From positions 1-64,000 of the forward strand of contig JAFBIR010000008.1 of the NCBI GenBank assembly GCA_021531385.1: a stretch of 64,000 nt of DNA, given 5' to 3'. A program made the position numbers and the translations under genes. Below the pieces are notes generated by a model, which did not search any database, was not told the DNA's origin, and worked only from the letters and a program-made list of their open reading frames with translations. The DNA comes from Parabacteroides distasonis (GTDB taxonomy: Bacteria > Bacteroidota > Bacteroidia > Bacteroidales > Tannerellaceae). This document shows, piece after piece, positions 9,336 to 18,113 of this stretch; position 1 is the first letter of the stretch, and each line of letters begins with the position of its first letter.

Positions 9336-10445
9336 ATGAGAAAGTACAGATTAATTATCAGTGGTGGTGGAACGGGTGGACACATCTTCCCGGCCATATC
9401 CATTGCCAATACTTTCAAGCGCCGTTTCCCCGATACGGAAATCTTGTTTGTTGGTGCGGATAATCGCATGGAGATGGACAGGGTGCCGGCGGCAGGATAC
9501 CCGATTGTAGGACTTCCGGTGAGTGGGTTTGATCGCACTCACCTGTTCAATAATATAAAGGTAGTGGGCCGGTTGGTGAAGAGTCTTTTCTTGGCCCGGA
9601 AGACGATCCGCGATTTTAAACCCGATATGGCCGTGGGCGTGGGTGGCTATGCCAGTGGACCTACGCTTTGGATGGCGGCTTCGTTGGGCATTCCGGCATT
9701 GATTCAAGAACAGAACTCCTATGCGGGGGTCACCAACAAACTGTTGGCTAAGAAAGCCGATAAGATTTGTGTGGCTTATGAGGGCATGGAGCGCTTCTTC
9801 CCGGCTGATCGTATCGTGTTGACCGGCAACCCTGTTCGTGCGGATTTGGAGGAGGCACGTAGCCGGAAGGAGGAGGCCTTGGCCTTCTTCGGACTTTCCC
9901 CAGAGAAGAAGACCATTTTGGTCGTAGGAGGTAGTTTGGGCGCACGCACGATCAATCGAAGCATTCAAGGAGCCTTGGATCAGCTGTTCGCAGCGGATGT
10001 GCAGATTATTTGGCAGACCGGTCGTTATTATTATGAGGAGGCTTCGAAACATTTGAAGGCCTATCGAGACAAAACGATCTGGTGTTCTGACTTTATTACA
10101 CGCATGGATTATGCCTATGCGGCGGCTGATTTGGTGATTTCTCGGGCAGGAGCCGGCTCGATCTCAGAGTTGTGTCTGTTAGGTAAGCCGGTTATCTTGG
10201 TGCCTTCGCCCAACGTGGCAGAAGATCATCAAACGAAAAATGCCTTGGCTCTGTTGCAGAAAGGGGCAGCTTTGATGGTGGTGGATAAAGAGGCGGAGGA
10301 TAAGTTAGTGCCAACTGCTTTAGCGTTGGTTGCTGATGAGGCCCGTTTGAAACAGTTGAGTGAAAACATCGAGGCGATGGCGCAACGACACAGTGCGGAG
10401 CGCATCGTAGATGAGATGGTGAAGATTATAGAAAGGCAAAAGTAG
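9336..10445 (+). CDS. murG: Lipid I N-acetylglucosaminyltransferase MurG
   Basis: MurG adds GlcNAc to lipid I on the inner face of the cytoplasmic membrane, making lipid II. The start at 9336 (MRKYRLII) is preferred to an in-frame ATG at 9195 that lies inside ftsW, because the conserved nucleotide-binding loop GGGTGGH then falls at residues 10-16 as expected. The 369-residue length is typical. The C-terminal UDP-GlcNAc domain carries ISRAGAGSISEL and the PNVAEDHQ stretch. murC begins on the very next base after the stop codon. Confidence 0.97.
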   Translation: MRKYRLIISGGGTGGHIFPAISIANTFKRRFPDTEILFVGADNRMEMDRVPAAGYPIVGLPVSGFDRTHLFNNIKVVGRLVKSLFLARKTIRDFKPDMAVGVGGYASGPTLWMAASLGIPALIQEQNSYAGVTNKLLAKKADKICVAYEGMERFFPADRIVLTGNPVRADLEEARSRKEEALAFFGLSPEKKTILVVGGSLGARTINRSIQGALDQLFAADVQIIWQTGRYYYEEASKHLKAYRDKTIWCSDFITRMDYAYAAADLVISRAGAGSISELCLLGKPVILVPSPNVAEDHQTKNALALLQKGAALMVVDKEAEDKLVPTALALVADEARLKQLSENIEAMAQRHSAERIVDEMVKIIERQK

Positions 10446-11840
10446 ATGGACTTACATACATTGACATCCCTCTATTTCGTAGGGGCTGGGGGTATTGGCA
10501 TGAGTGCCTTGATTCGTTATTTCTTGGCGAATGGGAAACAAGTAGGCGGTTATGATAAGACTCCTTCCGACCTGACTGCTGCTTTGATTCGTGAGGGGGC
10601 AGCTATCCATTATGAGGACAATATGGAGCTGGTTGGTGAGGTGTTTCGTTCGCCAGTGCATACCTTAGTGGTCTATACCCCAGCTATTCCGGAGAACCAT
10701 ACGGAATTGACCTATTTTCGCACGCATGGTTTTCAGGTGGTGAAGCGTGCGCAATTGTTAGGCGAAATAACCCGTTGCAACCGGGGGCTTTGTGTGGCAG
10801 GTACCCATGGGAAGACCACGACCTCCTCGTTGCTGGCCCATATCTTGAAGCAATCGCATGTGGATTGTAATGCCTTTTTAGGGGGTATCTTGCGAGGCTA
10901 TGAGAGCAATCTGATGCTTTCTGCCAAGAGCGACCTGACCGTGATTGAGGCGGATGAGTTTGATCGTTCGTTCCATTGGTTGTCTCCCTATATGGCTGTG
11001 ATTACGGCCGCTGATCCGGATCATTTGGATATTTATGGCACAGCGGAGGCCTATCGGGAGAGCTTTGAGCATTTTACCTCTTTGATTCGTCCGGGTGGCG
11101 TGTTGCTGATGAAGAAGGGAGTACAAGTGACGCCGAGATTGCAAGCAGGTGTACGTCTTTACACCTATTCCACCACCGAGAAGGCTGATTTCTATGTGGA
11201 GAATGTGGTCGTTTCAGACGGCAGCATTACCTTTGACTTTGTAGGACCAGATGTGCGTATCGCTCAGGTGGAGTTGGGTGTACCCGTTAAGGTCAATATC
11301 GAGAATGGAACGGCTGCGATGGCCATTGCTTGGTTGAATGGAGCGACGGAGGAGGAGATTCGTAGCGGTATGGCTACCTTCCAAGGGCCGCATCGCCGTT
11401 TTGAGTTTCATCTGAAAACACCTCAATGTGTGTTGATTGATGATTATGCGCATCATCCCGCGGAATTGAGGCAAAGCATCCTGTCGGTCAAGGAGCTGTA
11501 TCCGAAACGCAAGTTGACCGGTATTTTCCAACCGCATCTCTATACACGTACGCGAGATTTCGCGGCTGACTTTGCGGCCAGTCTTTCCCTCTTGGATGAA
11601 TTGATTCTGTTGGATATTTACCCGGCACGCGAGGAACCTATTCCGGGAGTGACCTCCGCATTAATCTTTGATCAGGTGACGTTGCCGGCAGATCAGAAAC
11701 GACTGATCCGCAAGGAGGAGCTGTTAGCGTTGGTTGATAAGGAGCGCTTCGAGGTCGTGTTGATGGTGGGTGCAGGCAATATCGAGCGTTTGGTTGAACC
11801 CGTAAAAGAACTGTTGATTAAAAAACTAAAGCAATCGTGA
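10446..11840 (+). CDS. murC: UDP-N-acetylmuramate:L-alanine ligase
   Basis: MurC starts the peptide stem by attaching L-alanine to UDP-MurNAc. The 464-residue protein has the N-terminal Rossmann motif VGAGGIGMSALI, the P-loop GTHGKTT (Lys123), the DADEFDRSF-like region written here as EADEFDRSF, and the C-terminal DDYAHHPAEL and HLYTRTRDF motifs. It follows murG with no spacer and its last codon overlaps the ftsQ start. In some Bacteroidetes clusters a murB or ddl gene sits nearby; none is present here. Confidence 0.97.
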   Translation: MDLHTLTSLYFVGAGGIGMSALIRYFLANGKQVGGYDKTPSDLTAALIREGAAIHYEDNMELVGEVFRSPVHTLVVYTPAIPENHTELTYFRTHGFQVVKRAQLLGEITRCNRGLCVAGTHGKTTTSSLLAHILKQSHVDCNAFLGGILRGYESNLMLSAKSDLTVIEADEFDRSFHWLSPYMAVITAADPDHLDIYGTAEAYRESFEHFTSLIRPGGVLLMKKGVQVTPRLQAGVRLYTYSTTEKADFYVENVVVSDGSITFDFVGPDVRIAQVELGVPVKVNIENGTAAMAIAWLNGATEEEIRSGMATFQGPHRRFEFHLKTPQCVLIDDYAHHPAELRQSILSVKELYPKRKLTGIFQPHLYTRTRDFAADFAASLSLLDELILLDIYPAREEPIPGVTSALIFDQVTLPADQKRLIRKEELLALVDKERFEVVLMVGAGNIERLVEPVKELLIKKLKQS

Positions 11841-12565
11841 TTCGAGTGATTTCCATAGTCGTTGCCACGTTGTTGAGTGGTTATATCCTGTTCGCTTCCT
11901 TCTATTTTAGCGAAGAGCGGCAGGATATGTCTTGCCAATCCCTGCAAGTGGTGGTGAAAGACAGTTTGGAGAAGCACTTTATCAGCGAGAGCGACTTGGT
12001 GGCACTGCTGAAAAAAGCCCAGTTGGATCCTCGCAAGCAGCCGATGAAATCCATCAATACGGAGTTGATCGAGAAGGAGTTGCTCAAGAATGAGATGATT
12101 TCCGACATTCAGGCCTATAAAACACCCTCGGGCATCATCAAGCTGGAGGTGACACAAAAAATGCCGATTATGCGCATCCTTTCGGCCAATGGCAACTACT
12201 ATGTCGATAACCAAGGAACGACCATGCCGATTAGTTCCCGTTATGTGGCGCATGTGCCTGTAGTGAGTGGATATGTGGAAAAAAGCTTCGCAGTTTCCGA
12301 CTTATATAAATTTGCACTATTTTTGCAAGAGAATGAGTTCTGGAACGATCAGATTGAGCAAATCTATGTGCATCCGGATCAAGAGGTGGAACTCGTTCCG
12401 CGGGTGGGCAGCCACCGGATCATGCTGGGAACCTTGGAGGGGTTTGAGGAGAAATTGGCGCATCTCAAGCTTTTCTATGAACAGGCCATTCCCAAGATGG
12501 GATGGGAGAAATACAGCATGATCAATTTGAAGTATAAGAATCAAATTGTTTGTACAAAAAAATAG
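11837..12565 (+). CDS. ftsQ: Cell division protein FtsQ/DivIB
   Basis: FtsQ scaffolds FtsB/FtsL in the periplasm. The 242-residue protein has one N-terminal membrane segment (about residues 4-23), then a region resembling the POTRA domain (LEKHFISESDLVALLKK) and the beta domain. It starts with GTG at 11837, overlapping the murC stop codon in a GTGA arrangement that implies translational coupling. No alternative start in frame retains the membrane segment. The name rests mainly on topology and position between murC and ftsA, because the family is poorly conserved. Confidence 0.92.
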   Translation: MIRVISIVVATLLSGYILFASFYFSEERQDMSCQSLQVVVKDSLEKHFISESDLVALLKKAQLDPRKQPMKSINTELIEKELLKNEMISDIQAYKTPSGIIKLEVTQKMPIMRILSANGNYYVDNQGTTMPISSRYVAHVPVVSGYVEKSFAVSDLYKFALFLQENEFWNDQIEQIYVHPDQEVELVPRVGSHRIMLGTLEGFEEKLAHLKLFYEQAIPKMGWEKYSMINLKYKNQIVCTKK

Positions 12566-12569
12566 GATT

Positions 12570-13943
12570 ATGGCGTACACAAACTTTATAGCAGCTATTG
12601 ACTTAGGAACCTCCCACATGGTAGGTATGGTGGGAACCAAGGACGCGACAGGCGCGCTCTCGATTATTGCCTACGAAGTAGAGAACACCAGTACAGGCAT
12701 ACGAAGAGGCTATGTGTACAACGTGAAAGATGCGGCAACCAATATTAAACGACTGATATTGAAGTTGGAAAATAAGTTGGATGGTGCCAAGATCAGCAAG
12801 GTATATGTGGGTATTGGTGGACAGTCTATCCGCTCCTTGGATCACGTTGTCTCCCGTGTGTTAGGTGCTGAGGGGGTAGTGACGGAAGAGATTATCGATG
12901 GCTTGTATGCTGAGTGCAAGGCGTTCCGCCCGGATATGCTGGCTGTGTTGGATGTGGTTGCGCCCGCCTATATGGTAGATGGAAAACCAGAGCCGAATCC
13001 CGTTGGGGTGCTTTGCAATCGGATAGAGGCACGCTATAAACTGATCGTAGGCCGTCCGGCTATACGCTTGAATGTGGTGAACAGCGTGGAGCAGGTGGCC
13101 AAGGTGGATATTGCTGGCATTCAGATCGCTCCCTTGGCCTTGGGCGATGTGCTGCTGAGCGAGAGCGATAAAGACTTAGGCTGTGCCTTGGTCAATTTCG
13201 GGGCAGGAGTCACCAGTGTGACGATTTATAAAGGTGGAAAATTGGCTAACCTCTCGGTCATTCCATTAGGTAGCAATCTGATTACGAAAGATATTACGAC
13301 ATTGCGTGTGGTGGAGTCGGAAGCGGAGCGCTTGAAGGTGACCTACGGCAGTGCTAAGACCGATCGGGAGCATGATATGGAGATCCCGCTTAGTACCTCT
13401 GACGGCAAAGTGCGCAAGCTGAGCCTGTTCGATTTGAATACGGTGATTGAGGCCCGAATGGACGAGATCCTGCAGAATGTGTATGCCCGGTTGGAGAGCA
13501 GCGGTTTGTTGCCCGATTTGGGGGCTGGTGTCGTGATCGCTGGTGGTGGTGCGGCCTTGAAAGGATTGCCGGCTATCATGAGTGAGCGGTTGAAGATGGA
13601 GGTGCGTTATGCTACTATACGGAAGGGAATCGTGGCCGGAGGTGACACCTTGATCGCTTCTAATCCGGAGTTTGCGACGGCTATTGGCCTGTTGGCGCAA
13701 GGTTCGCTGAATTGTGCTTATTATATGCCTCCTAAACCGGAACCGAAGCCGGAGCCTAAACCGGAACCTGTGGCAGAGTCGGTGCAGCCGAAGCCGGAAC
13801 CTGAGGTGAAGAAGCCCCAGGTAAAAGAGAAACGGAAAGGCAAGAGCCTTTGGGGAAAAATAGGTGAGAAGTTGGGCAGCTTTACGGAAGGTGTACAACA
13901 GGAGCTCTTTATCGACGACGATCTGGAGAATAAGAAAAAGTAA
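12570..13943 (+). CDS. ftsA: Cell division actin-like ATPase FtsA
   Basis: FtsA tethers FtsZ to the membrane. The start at 12570 (MAYTNFIAAIDLGTS) is preferred to an in-frame ATG at 12546 inside ftsQ, because it places the phosphate-1 loop DLGTSH at the N-terminus. The 457-residue protein has the SHS2/1C subdomain and the actin-like fold (GAGVVIAGGGAALKG). After about residue 388 comes a linker with repeated Lys-Pro-Glu-Pro units, then a basic amphipathic stretch (GKSLWGKIGEKLGSF) that probably inserts in the membrane. The KPEP linker and its length are a lineage feature. Confidence 0.97.
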   Translation: MAYTNFIAAIDLGTSHMVGMVGTKDATGALSIIAYEVENTSTGIRRGYVYNVKDAATNIKRLILKLENKLDGAKISKVYVGIGGQSIRSLDHVVSRVLGAEGVVTEEIIDGLYAECKAFRPDMLAVLDVVAPAYMVDGKPEPNPVGVLCNRIEARYKLIVGRPAIRLNVVNSVEQVAKVDIAGIQIAPLALGDVLLSESDKDLGCALVNFGAGVTSVTIYKGGKLANLSVIPLGSNLITKDITTLRVVESEAERLKVTYGSAKTDREHDMEIPLSTSDGKVRKLSLFDLNTVIEARMDEILQNVYARLESSGLLPDLGAGVVIAGGGAALKGLPAIMSERLKMEVRYATIRKGIVAGGDTLIASNPEFATAIGLLAQGSLNCAYYMPPKPEPKPEPKPEPVAESVQPKPEPEVKKPQVKEKRKGKSLWGKIGEKLGSFTEGVQQELFIDDDLENKKK

Positions 13944-13972
13944 TCTAAAACATGAAATAAAAACCGGAAGAT

Positions 13973-15331
13973 ATGGACGACACGCTATTAAATTTCAATA
14001 TACCCACAGATACACCTAAGATTATCAAAGTGATCGGTGTCGGTGGAGGCGGTGGCAACGCTGTCACACACATGTACAAAGAGGGCATCTACGACGTCTC
14101 CTTTGTGTTGTGTAATACGGATAATCAGGCGTTGAATCGCTCGGATGTGCCTGTGAAGTTGCTTTTAGGTAGAGAAATCACACAAGGCTTGGGGGCTGGC
14201 AATAAGCCGGAACGTGCTCGTATGGCAGCTGAGGAGAGCCTGGATGATTTACGCAATATGTTGAGCGATGGCACGAAGATGGTTTTTATCACGGCTGGAA
14301 TGGGTGGTGGTACCGGAACCGGTGCGGCTCCAGTCATTGCCCGTGTGGCGAAGGACATGGGGATCTTGACGGTGGGTATCGTGACGATTCCTTTCCTTTT
14401 CGAGGGTGAACCGAAAATCATTCAGGCGTTGAATGGCGTGGAGGAGATTGCCAAGAATGTGGATGCCCTGCTGGTGATCAACAACGAGAGTTTATTGAAG
14501 ATCTATTCGGACTTGACGATGATGAATGCGTTCGGTAAAGCCGATGACACCTTGACGGTTGCTGCGAAGAGTATCGCGGAGATCATCACGCTTCCGGGCA
14601 TCATCAACCTCGACTTCGCGGATGTGAAGACCACGATGAAGGATGGTGGTGTTGCGCTGATGAACAACGGCTATGGCGAAGGCGAGGGGCGTGTACGCAA
14701 GGCTGTTGAGGATGCGCTCAATTCACCGTTGCTGAGCAACAACGACGTACGTAATGCAAAGAAAATCCTGTTCAATGTCTCGTTCAGTGATGAGGCGCCT
14801 TTGTTAATGGAGGAGATGAATGATATTCGCGACTTCATGAAGGAGTTCAATCGCAATATCGAGGTGATTTGGGGTACAGCCGTGGATAACACCTTGGGCA
14901 GCCAGGTGAAGATGACCATCTTGGCCACCGGATTTACGATGGATGATATTCCGCAGATCGCGGATAAGCACAAGGCTGAGGCGCAGCAGATGACCGAGGA
15001 GGAGCTCCGCTTGGAAGAGGAGCGCATCGAGCAACAACGAAAGGAGCAGAAGTTGCTAGAGAAGTATTATGGCAATGCCGTGCAATCCACCTCTCGTTTC
15101 TCAACTCGTTCACGGGCAACTATCCTGACGGAAGAGGAGCTTGACGATGATATGTTCATTACCATCTTGGAAGAGAACCCGACCTATAATCGGGATCCGA
15201 AGATCGTGGTGCGTGCCCGTTCGAAGGTAGGCAATGAGGAGGCAAAAACAACCTCTGTGACGCAATCAGCCGTTCAACCAGCCGCTCCCCGTTCGGAGAA
15301 GAAAAGCAGTGGACGGATTAGTTTTCAGTAA
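13973..15331 (+). CDS. ftsZ: Cell division GTPase FtsZ
   Basis: FtsZ is the tubulin homologue that forms the Z ring. The 452-residue protein has the GTP-binding signature [10 protein letters not shown] (residues 111-120), the N-terminal [13 protein letters not shown] loop and the T7-loop region that completes the neighbouring active site ([11 protein letters not shown]). The segment after about residue 330 is charged and coiled (many Glu, Gln, Arg), longer than in E. coli. The last residues ([10 protein letters not shown]) replace the classic DxPxFLR tail used by FtsA, so the docking peptide may differ or be located at the DPKIVVRAR stretch. Confidence 0.98.
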   Translation: MDDTLLNFNIPTDTPKIIKVIGVGGGGGNAVTHMYKEGIYDVSFVLCNTDNQALNRSDVPVKLLLGREITQGLGAGNKPERARMAAEESLDDLRNMLSDGTKMVFITAGMGGGTGTGAAPVIARVAKDMGILTVGIVTIPFLFEGEPKIIQALNGVEEIAKNVDALLVINNESLLKIYSDLTMMNAFGKADDTLTVAAKSIAEIITLPGIINLDFADVKTTMKDGGVALMNNGYGEGEGRVRKAVEDALNSPLLSNNDVRNAKKILFNVSFSDEAPLLMEEMNDIRDFMKEFNRNIEVIWGTAVDNTLGSQVKMTILATGFTMDDIPQIADKHKAEAQQMTEEELRLEEERIEQQRKEQKLLEKYYGNAVQSTSRFSTRSRATILTEEELDDDMFITILEENPTYNRDPKIVVRARSKVGNEEAKTTSVTQSAVQPAAPRSEKKSSGRISFQ

Positions 15332-15353
15332 TTAAAGTAAATACACAATACAA

Positions 15354-15809
15354 ATGGATTTATTTGAGAAGGTCAGCGAAGACATTAAAAACGCAATGAA
15401 GGCAAAAGATAAGGTTGCTTTAGAGACTTTACGTAACGTGAAGAAATGCTTCTTGGAGGCAAAGACAGCACCGGGAGCCAACGATACCTTGACCGATGCG
15501 GATGCGTTGAAGATCATGCAGAAGCTCGTGAAACAGGGGAAAGACTCCGCCGGGGTGTATGCCGGTCAAGGTCGTCAAGATCTGGCCGATGCGGAGTTGG
15601 CACAGGTGGCCGTGATCGAGCGTTACCTGCCGAAGCAGATGAGTGCCGAGGAGTTGGAGAATGTGTTGAAAGAGATTATCGCTGAGGTGGGTGCTGTCGG
15701 TCCGAAGGATATGGGCAAGGTGATGGGCGTAGCTTCGAAGCGTTTAGCGGGTAAGGCCGAGGGACGTGCGATCTCTGAGGCCGTGAAAAGTCTGTTGAAT
15801 CAAGCATGA
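15354..15809 (+). CDS. YqeY/GatB-like domain protein
   Basis: This 151-residue protein is a stand-alone GatB/YqeY domain, related to the tail of the tRNA-amidotransferase subunit GatB. Recognisable features are the N-terminal helix with NAMKAKDKVALETLRNVK, the central EVIERYLP-like stretch (here VAVIERYLPKQMS) and the C-terminal GPKDMGKVMGV motif. It is cytoplasmic and its exact role is not established. It follows ftsZ by 22 bases and its stop overlaps the start of the next gene. An association directly downstream of ftsZ is common in Bacteroidetes. Confidence 0.93.
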   Translation: MDLFEKVSEDIKNAMKAKDKVALETLRNVKKCFLEAKTAPGANDTLTDADALKIMQKLVKQGKDSAGVYAGQGRQDLADAELAQVAVIERYLPKQMSAEELENVLKEIIAEVGAVGPKDMGKVMGVASKRLAGKAEGRAISEAVKSLLNQA

Positions 15810-17224
15810 TTACATTTACAATCTGTTTGTTAGCCTTGGTGGCCGGCTATTTTATCTATGGTAGATTGGTGGAAAAGGTGTTTGGCCTCGATCCCAATCG
15901 GGTAACGCCGGCCTTCACCAAGCAGGATGGCGTAGATTACATGCCGTTGCCTACTTGGAAGATTTTTATGATTCAGTTCCTCAACATCGCTGGGTTAGGG
16001 CCGATCTTCGGTGCGATCTTGGGCGCTAAGTTTGGTACGGCCTCTTTCTTGTGGATCGTGTTAGGCAGCATCTTTGCGGGAGCTACACACGACTTCCTTT
16101 CCGGTGCCTTGTCGCTCCGTCACGATGGCGAGAGCCTCCCCGAGCAGGTCGGACGTTATTTGGGGAATGGCTTCAAGCAGTTCATGCGAGGCTTCACAGT
16201 GGTCTTGATGATCTTGGTAGGAGCTGTTTTCGTGGCTGGCCCAGCGGGATTGTTGGCCAAGCTGACACCGGAGAGCTTAGATGCCACCTTCTGGATCATC
16301 GTGGTTTTCCTCTATTATATCTTTGCAACGTTGCTCCCGGTGGATAAGATCATCGGCAAGGTCTATCCCCTGTTTGCCATCGCTTTGTTGTTTATGGCGG
16401 TAGGCATCTTGGTGATGTTGTTCGTGCATCATCCGGCGCTTCCGGAGTTGACCGATGGATTGACCAATACCCATCCTTCCGGTTTGCCCATTTTCCCCAT
16501 CATGTTCGTGAGCATCGCTTGTGGAGCGATTTCCGGCTTTCATGCGACACAAAGTCCGCTGATGGCCCGTTGCTTGCCCAATGAGCGTTACGCGCGCCCG
16601 GTCTTCTACGGGGCTATGATCACGGAGGGCATTGTCGCTTTGGTATGGGCTGCGGCAGCCACCTACTTCTATCAAGAGCAGGGTATGGCAGAGAGCAATG
16701 CCGCTGTCATTGTGGATGCGATCACGAAGGAATGGTTGGGCGTTGTAGGCGGTCTGCTGGCGGTCTTGGGTGTCATTGCCGCCCCGATCACTTCCGGAGA
16801 TACCGCTTTCCGTTCCGCTCGTTTGATTGTGGCTGATTTCCTGCATGTGGAGCAGCATAGCATCGTCAAGCGATTGCTGATCTGTGTGCCGATGTTTATC
16901 GTGGCGATTGGCATCCTGTTGTATAGTCAGAAAGATGCGGCTGGTTTTGACATGATCTGGCGTTACTTCGCATGGACCAACCAGACGTTGGCGGTCTTTA
17001 CGCTTTGGGCGTTGACGGTCTATTTGGCCCGTGCCCGTAAGTGCTATTGGATCACCCTTCTGCCGGCCCTGTTCATGAGTGCCGTCTGCTCCACCTACAT
17101 CTTGGTGGCTCCCGAAGGTCTGCATCTGCCCACATTGCCCTCTCAGATCGCGGGCATTGTGATCGCCGGCTGCTTGGCCATCGCCTTCGTCCTGTGGCGC
17201 GGAAAGCGGCTGAAGGAGGACTGA
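15806..17224 (+). CDS. cstA: CstA-family carbon starvation/peptide transporter
   Basis: This is a polytopic inner-membrane protein of 472 residues, related to CstA, which takes up pyruvate or peptides in enterobacteria. Conserved stretches include IAGLGPIFGAILGA, GATHDFLSGALSLRHDG and GFHATQSPLMARC. It belongs to the short type; E. coli CstA has about 700 residues. The ATG overlaps the stop of the YqeY-like gene in an ATGA junction, tying it to the division operon, although its job seems unrelated. A repeat block and hairpin follow it. Substrate cannot be told from sequence. Confidence 0.9.
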   Translation: MITFTICLLALVAGYFIYGRLVEKVFGLDPNRVTPAFTKQDGVDYMPLPTWKIFMIQFLNIAGLGPIFGAILGAKFGTASFLWIVLGSIFAGATHDFLSGALSLRHDGESLPEQVGRYLGNGFKQFMRGFTVVLMILVGAVFVAGPAGLLAKLTPESLDATFWIIVVFLYYIFATLLPVDKIIGKVYPLFAIALLFMAVGILVMLFVHHPALPELTDGLTNTHPSGLPIFPIMFVSIACGAISGFHATQSPLMARCLPNERYARPVFYGAMITEGIVALVWAAAATYFYQEQGMAESNAAVIVDAITKEWLGVVGGLLAVLGVIAAPITSGDTAFRSARLIVADFLHVEQHSIVKRLLICVPMFIVAIGILLYSQKDAAGFDMIWRYFAWTNQTLAVFTLWALTVYLARARKCYWITLLPALFMSAVCSTYILVAPEGLHLPTLPSQIAGIVIAGCLAIAFVLWRGKRLKED

Positions 17225-17234
17225 TCCATTTTCG

Positions 17235-17352
17235 TTACCCATTGTTTGAAAAAACCATGGGCAACCGCTTGAAAAACCATGGGCAATGTTTTCTATTTTC
17301 ATGGGCAACGTTTTTCAAAACAAAGGGCAACGCGATGAAAAATTCGTTGCCC
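17235..17352 (+). repeat. 22-bp-periodic GGGCAA repeat array
   Basis: GGGCAA occurs at 17259, 17281, 17303 and 17325, each exactly 22 bases apart. An inverted copy TTGCCC follows at 17347, again 22 bases on, and a variant TTACCC lies upstream at 17235. Three of the copies read CATGGGCAA. The block fills most of the space between the convergent cstA and rprY genes. Confidence 0.85.
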
Positions 17353-17354
17353 TT
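17323..17354. terminator. Convergent hairpin between cstA and rprY
   Basis: The arms AAGGGCAACG (17323-17332) and CGTTGCCCTT (17345-17354) form a perfect 10-bp stem with a 12-base loop. On the minus strand it is followed by TTTGTTTT, so it suits termination of rprY best; it may also stop cstA transcripts. It uses the last two units of the 22-bp repeat array. Confidence 0.6.
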
Positions 17355-17379
17355 CCTGTTTCACTATGCAGCCAGCGGC

Positions 17380-18111
17380 TTACAGCTCCTGAATGTTCTC
17401 TTTGCGGTTTTGCTCATCGCCGGAGGGGGTGATCAGCTTGTAGCCCTTGCCGTGGATGTTGATGATCTCGATGCCTGGATCATCCTTGAGTAGCTTACGC
17501 AACTTGGTGATATATACGTCCATACTGCGGGCGTTGAAATAATTGTCGTCCACCCAGATGGTCTTCAGGGCGTAGTTGCGCTCCAGCACCTCGTTGGCGT
17601 GCGCACAGAGCAGGCTCAGCAGCTCGCACTCCTTGGTGGTCAGCTTCGTCACCTTCTCGCCAATGGTCAATGTCTGTTTCTGCGTGTCGAACAAGAAGCC
17701 TCCTAACTTGTAGAAAGGAATGTCTTTCAGCTTCTTACCCTTCACACGACGAAGGATTGCCTCAATACGCAGGAGCAACTCTTCCATGCTGAAAGGTTTT
17801 GTCAAGTAGTCGTCCGCACCATGCTTGAAGCCCTCAAGAATGTCTTCCTTCTGTGTCTTAGCCGTCAGGAAGATGATGGGGATTTCAGGATTGATGGAGT
17901 GGATCTCCTGTGCCAAGGTGAAACCGTCTTTCTTCGGCATCATCACGTCTAATACACACAGATCGTACTTCCCTTTTGTGAAGCCTTTGTAGCCGGCCTC
18001 GCCATCAGAGAAGAGGTCTGTCTCATACCCTTTCGCTTGCAGGTATTCTCTCAGGAGCATACCTAAATTCTCATCGTCTTCGCAAAAGAAGATTCTCATT
18101 TTTTCTTCCAT
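17380..18111 (-). CDS. rprY: RprY-type OmpR-family response regulator
   Basis: This 243-residue DNA-binding regulator has an N-terminal receiver domain with the acidic pocket CEDDE (10-14), phospho-acceptor Asp55 in VLDVMMP and the conserved Lys in LTKPFS. A C-terminal winged helix follows, with NYFNARSMDVYITKLRKLL and NIHGKGYKLI. The sequence strongly resembles RprY of Bacteroides fragilis, so the name is used with good confidence. It lies two bases after the stop of its partner kinase gene on the same strand, so both should be expressed together. Confidence 0.92.
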   Translation of the reverse strand: MEEKMRIFFCEDDENLGMLLREYLQAKGYETDLFSDGEAGYKGFTKGKYDLCVLDVMMPKKDGFTLAQEIHSINPEIPIIFLTAKTQKEDILEGFKHGADDYLTKPFSMEELLLRIEAILRRVKGKKLKDIPFYKLGGFLFDTQKQTLTIGEKVTKLTTKECELLSLLCAHANEVLERNYALKTIWVDDNYFNARSMDVYITKLRKLLKDDPGIEIINIHGKGYKLITPSGDEQNRKENIQEL

Positions 18112-18113
18112 AA

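Noticed and set aside
16277-17308. 343-codon minus-strand frame opposite cstA
   Set aside because: It is the antisense of a well-conserved transporter gene; its His/Gln/Arg-rich composition is typical of a shadow frame.
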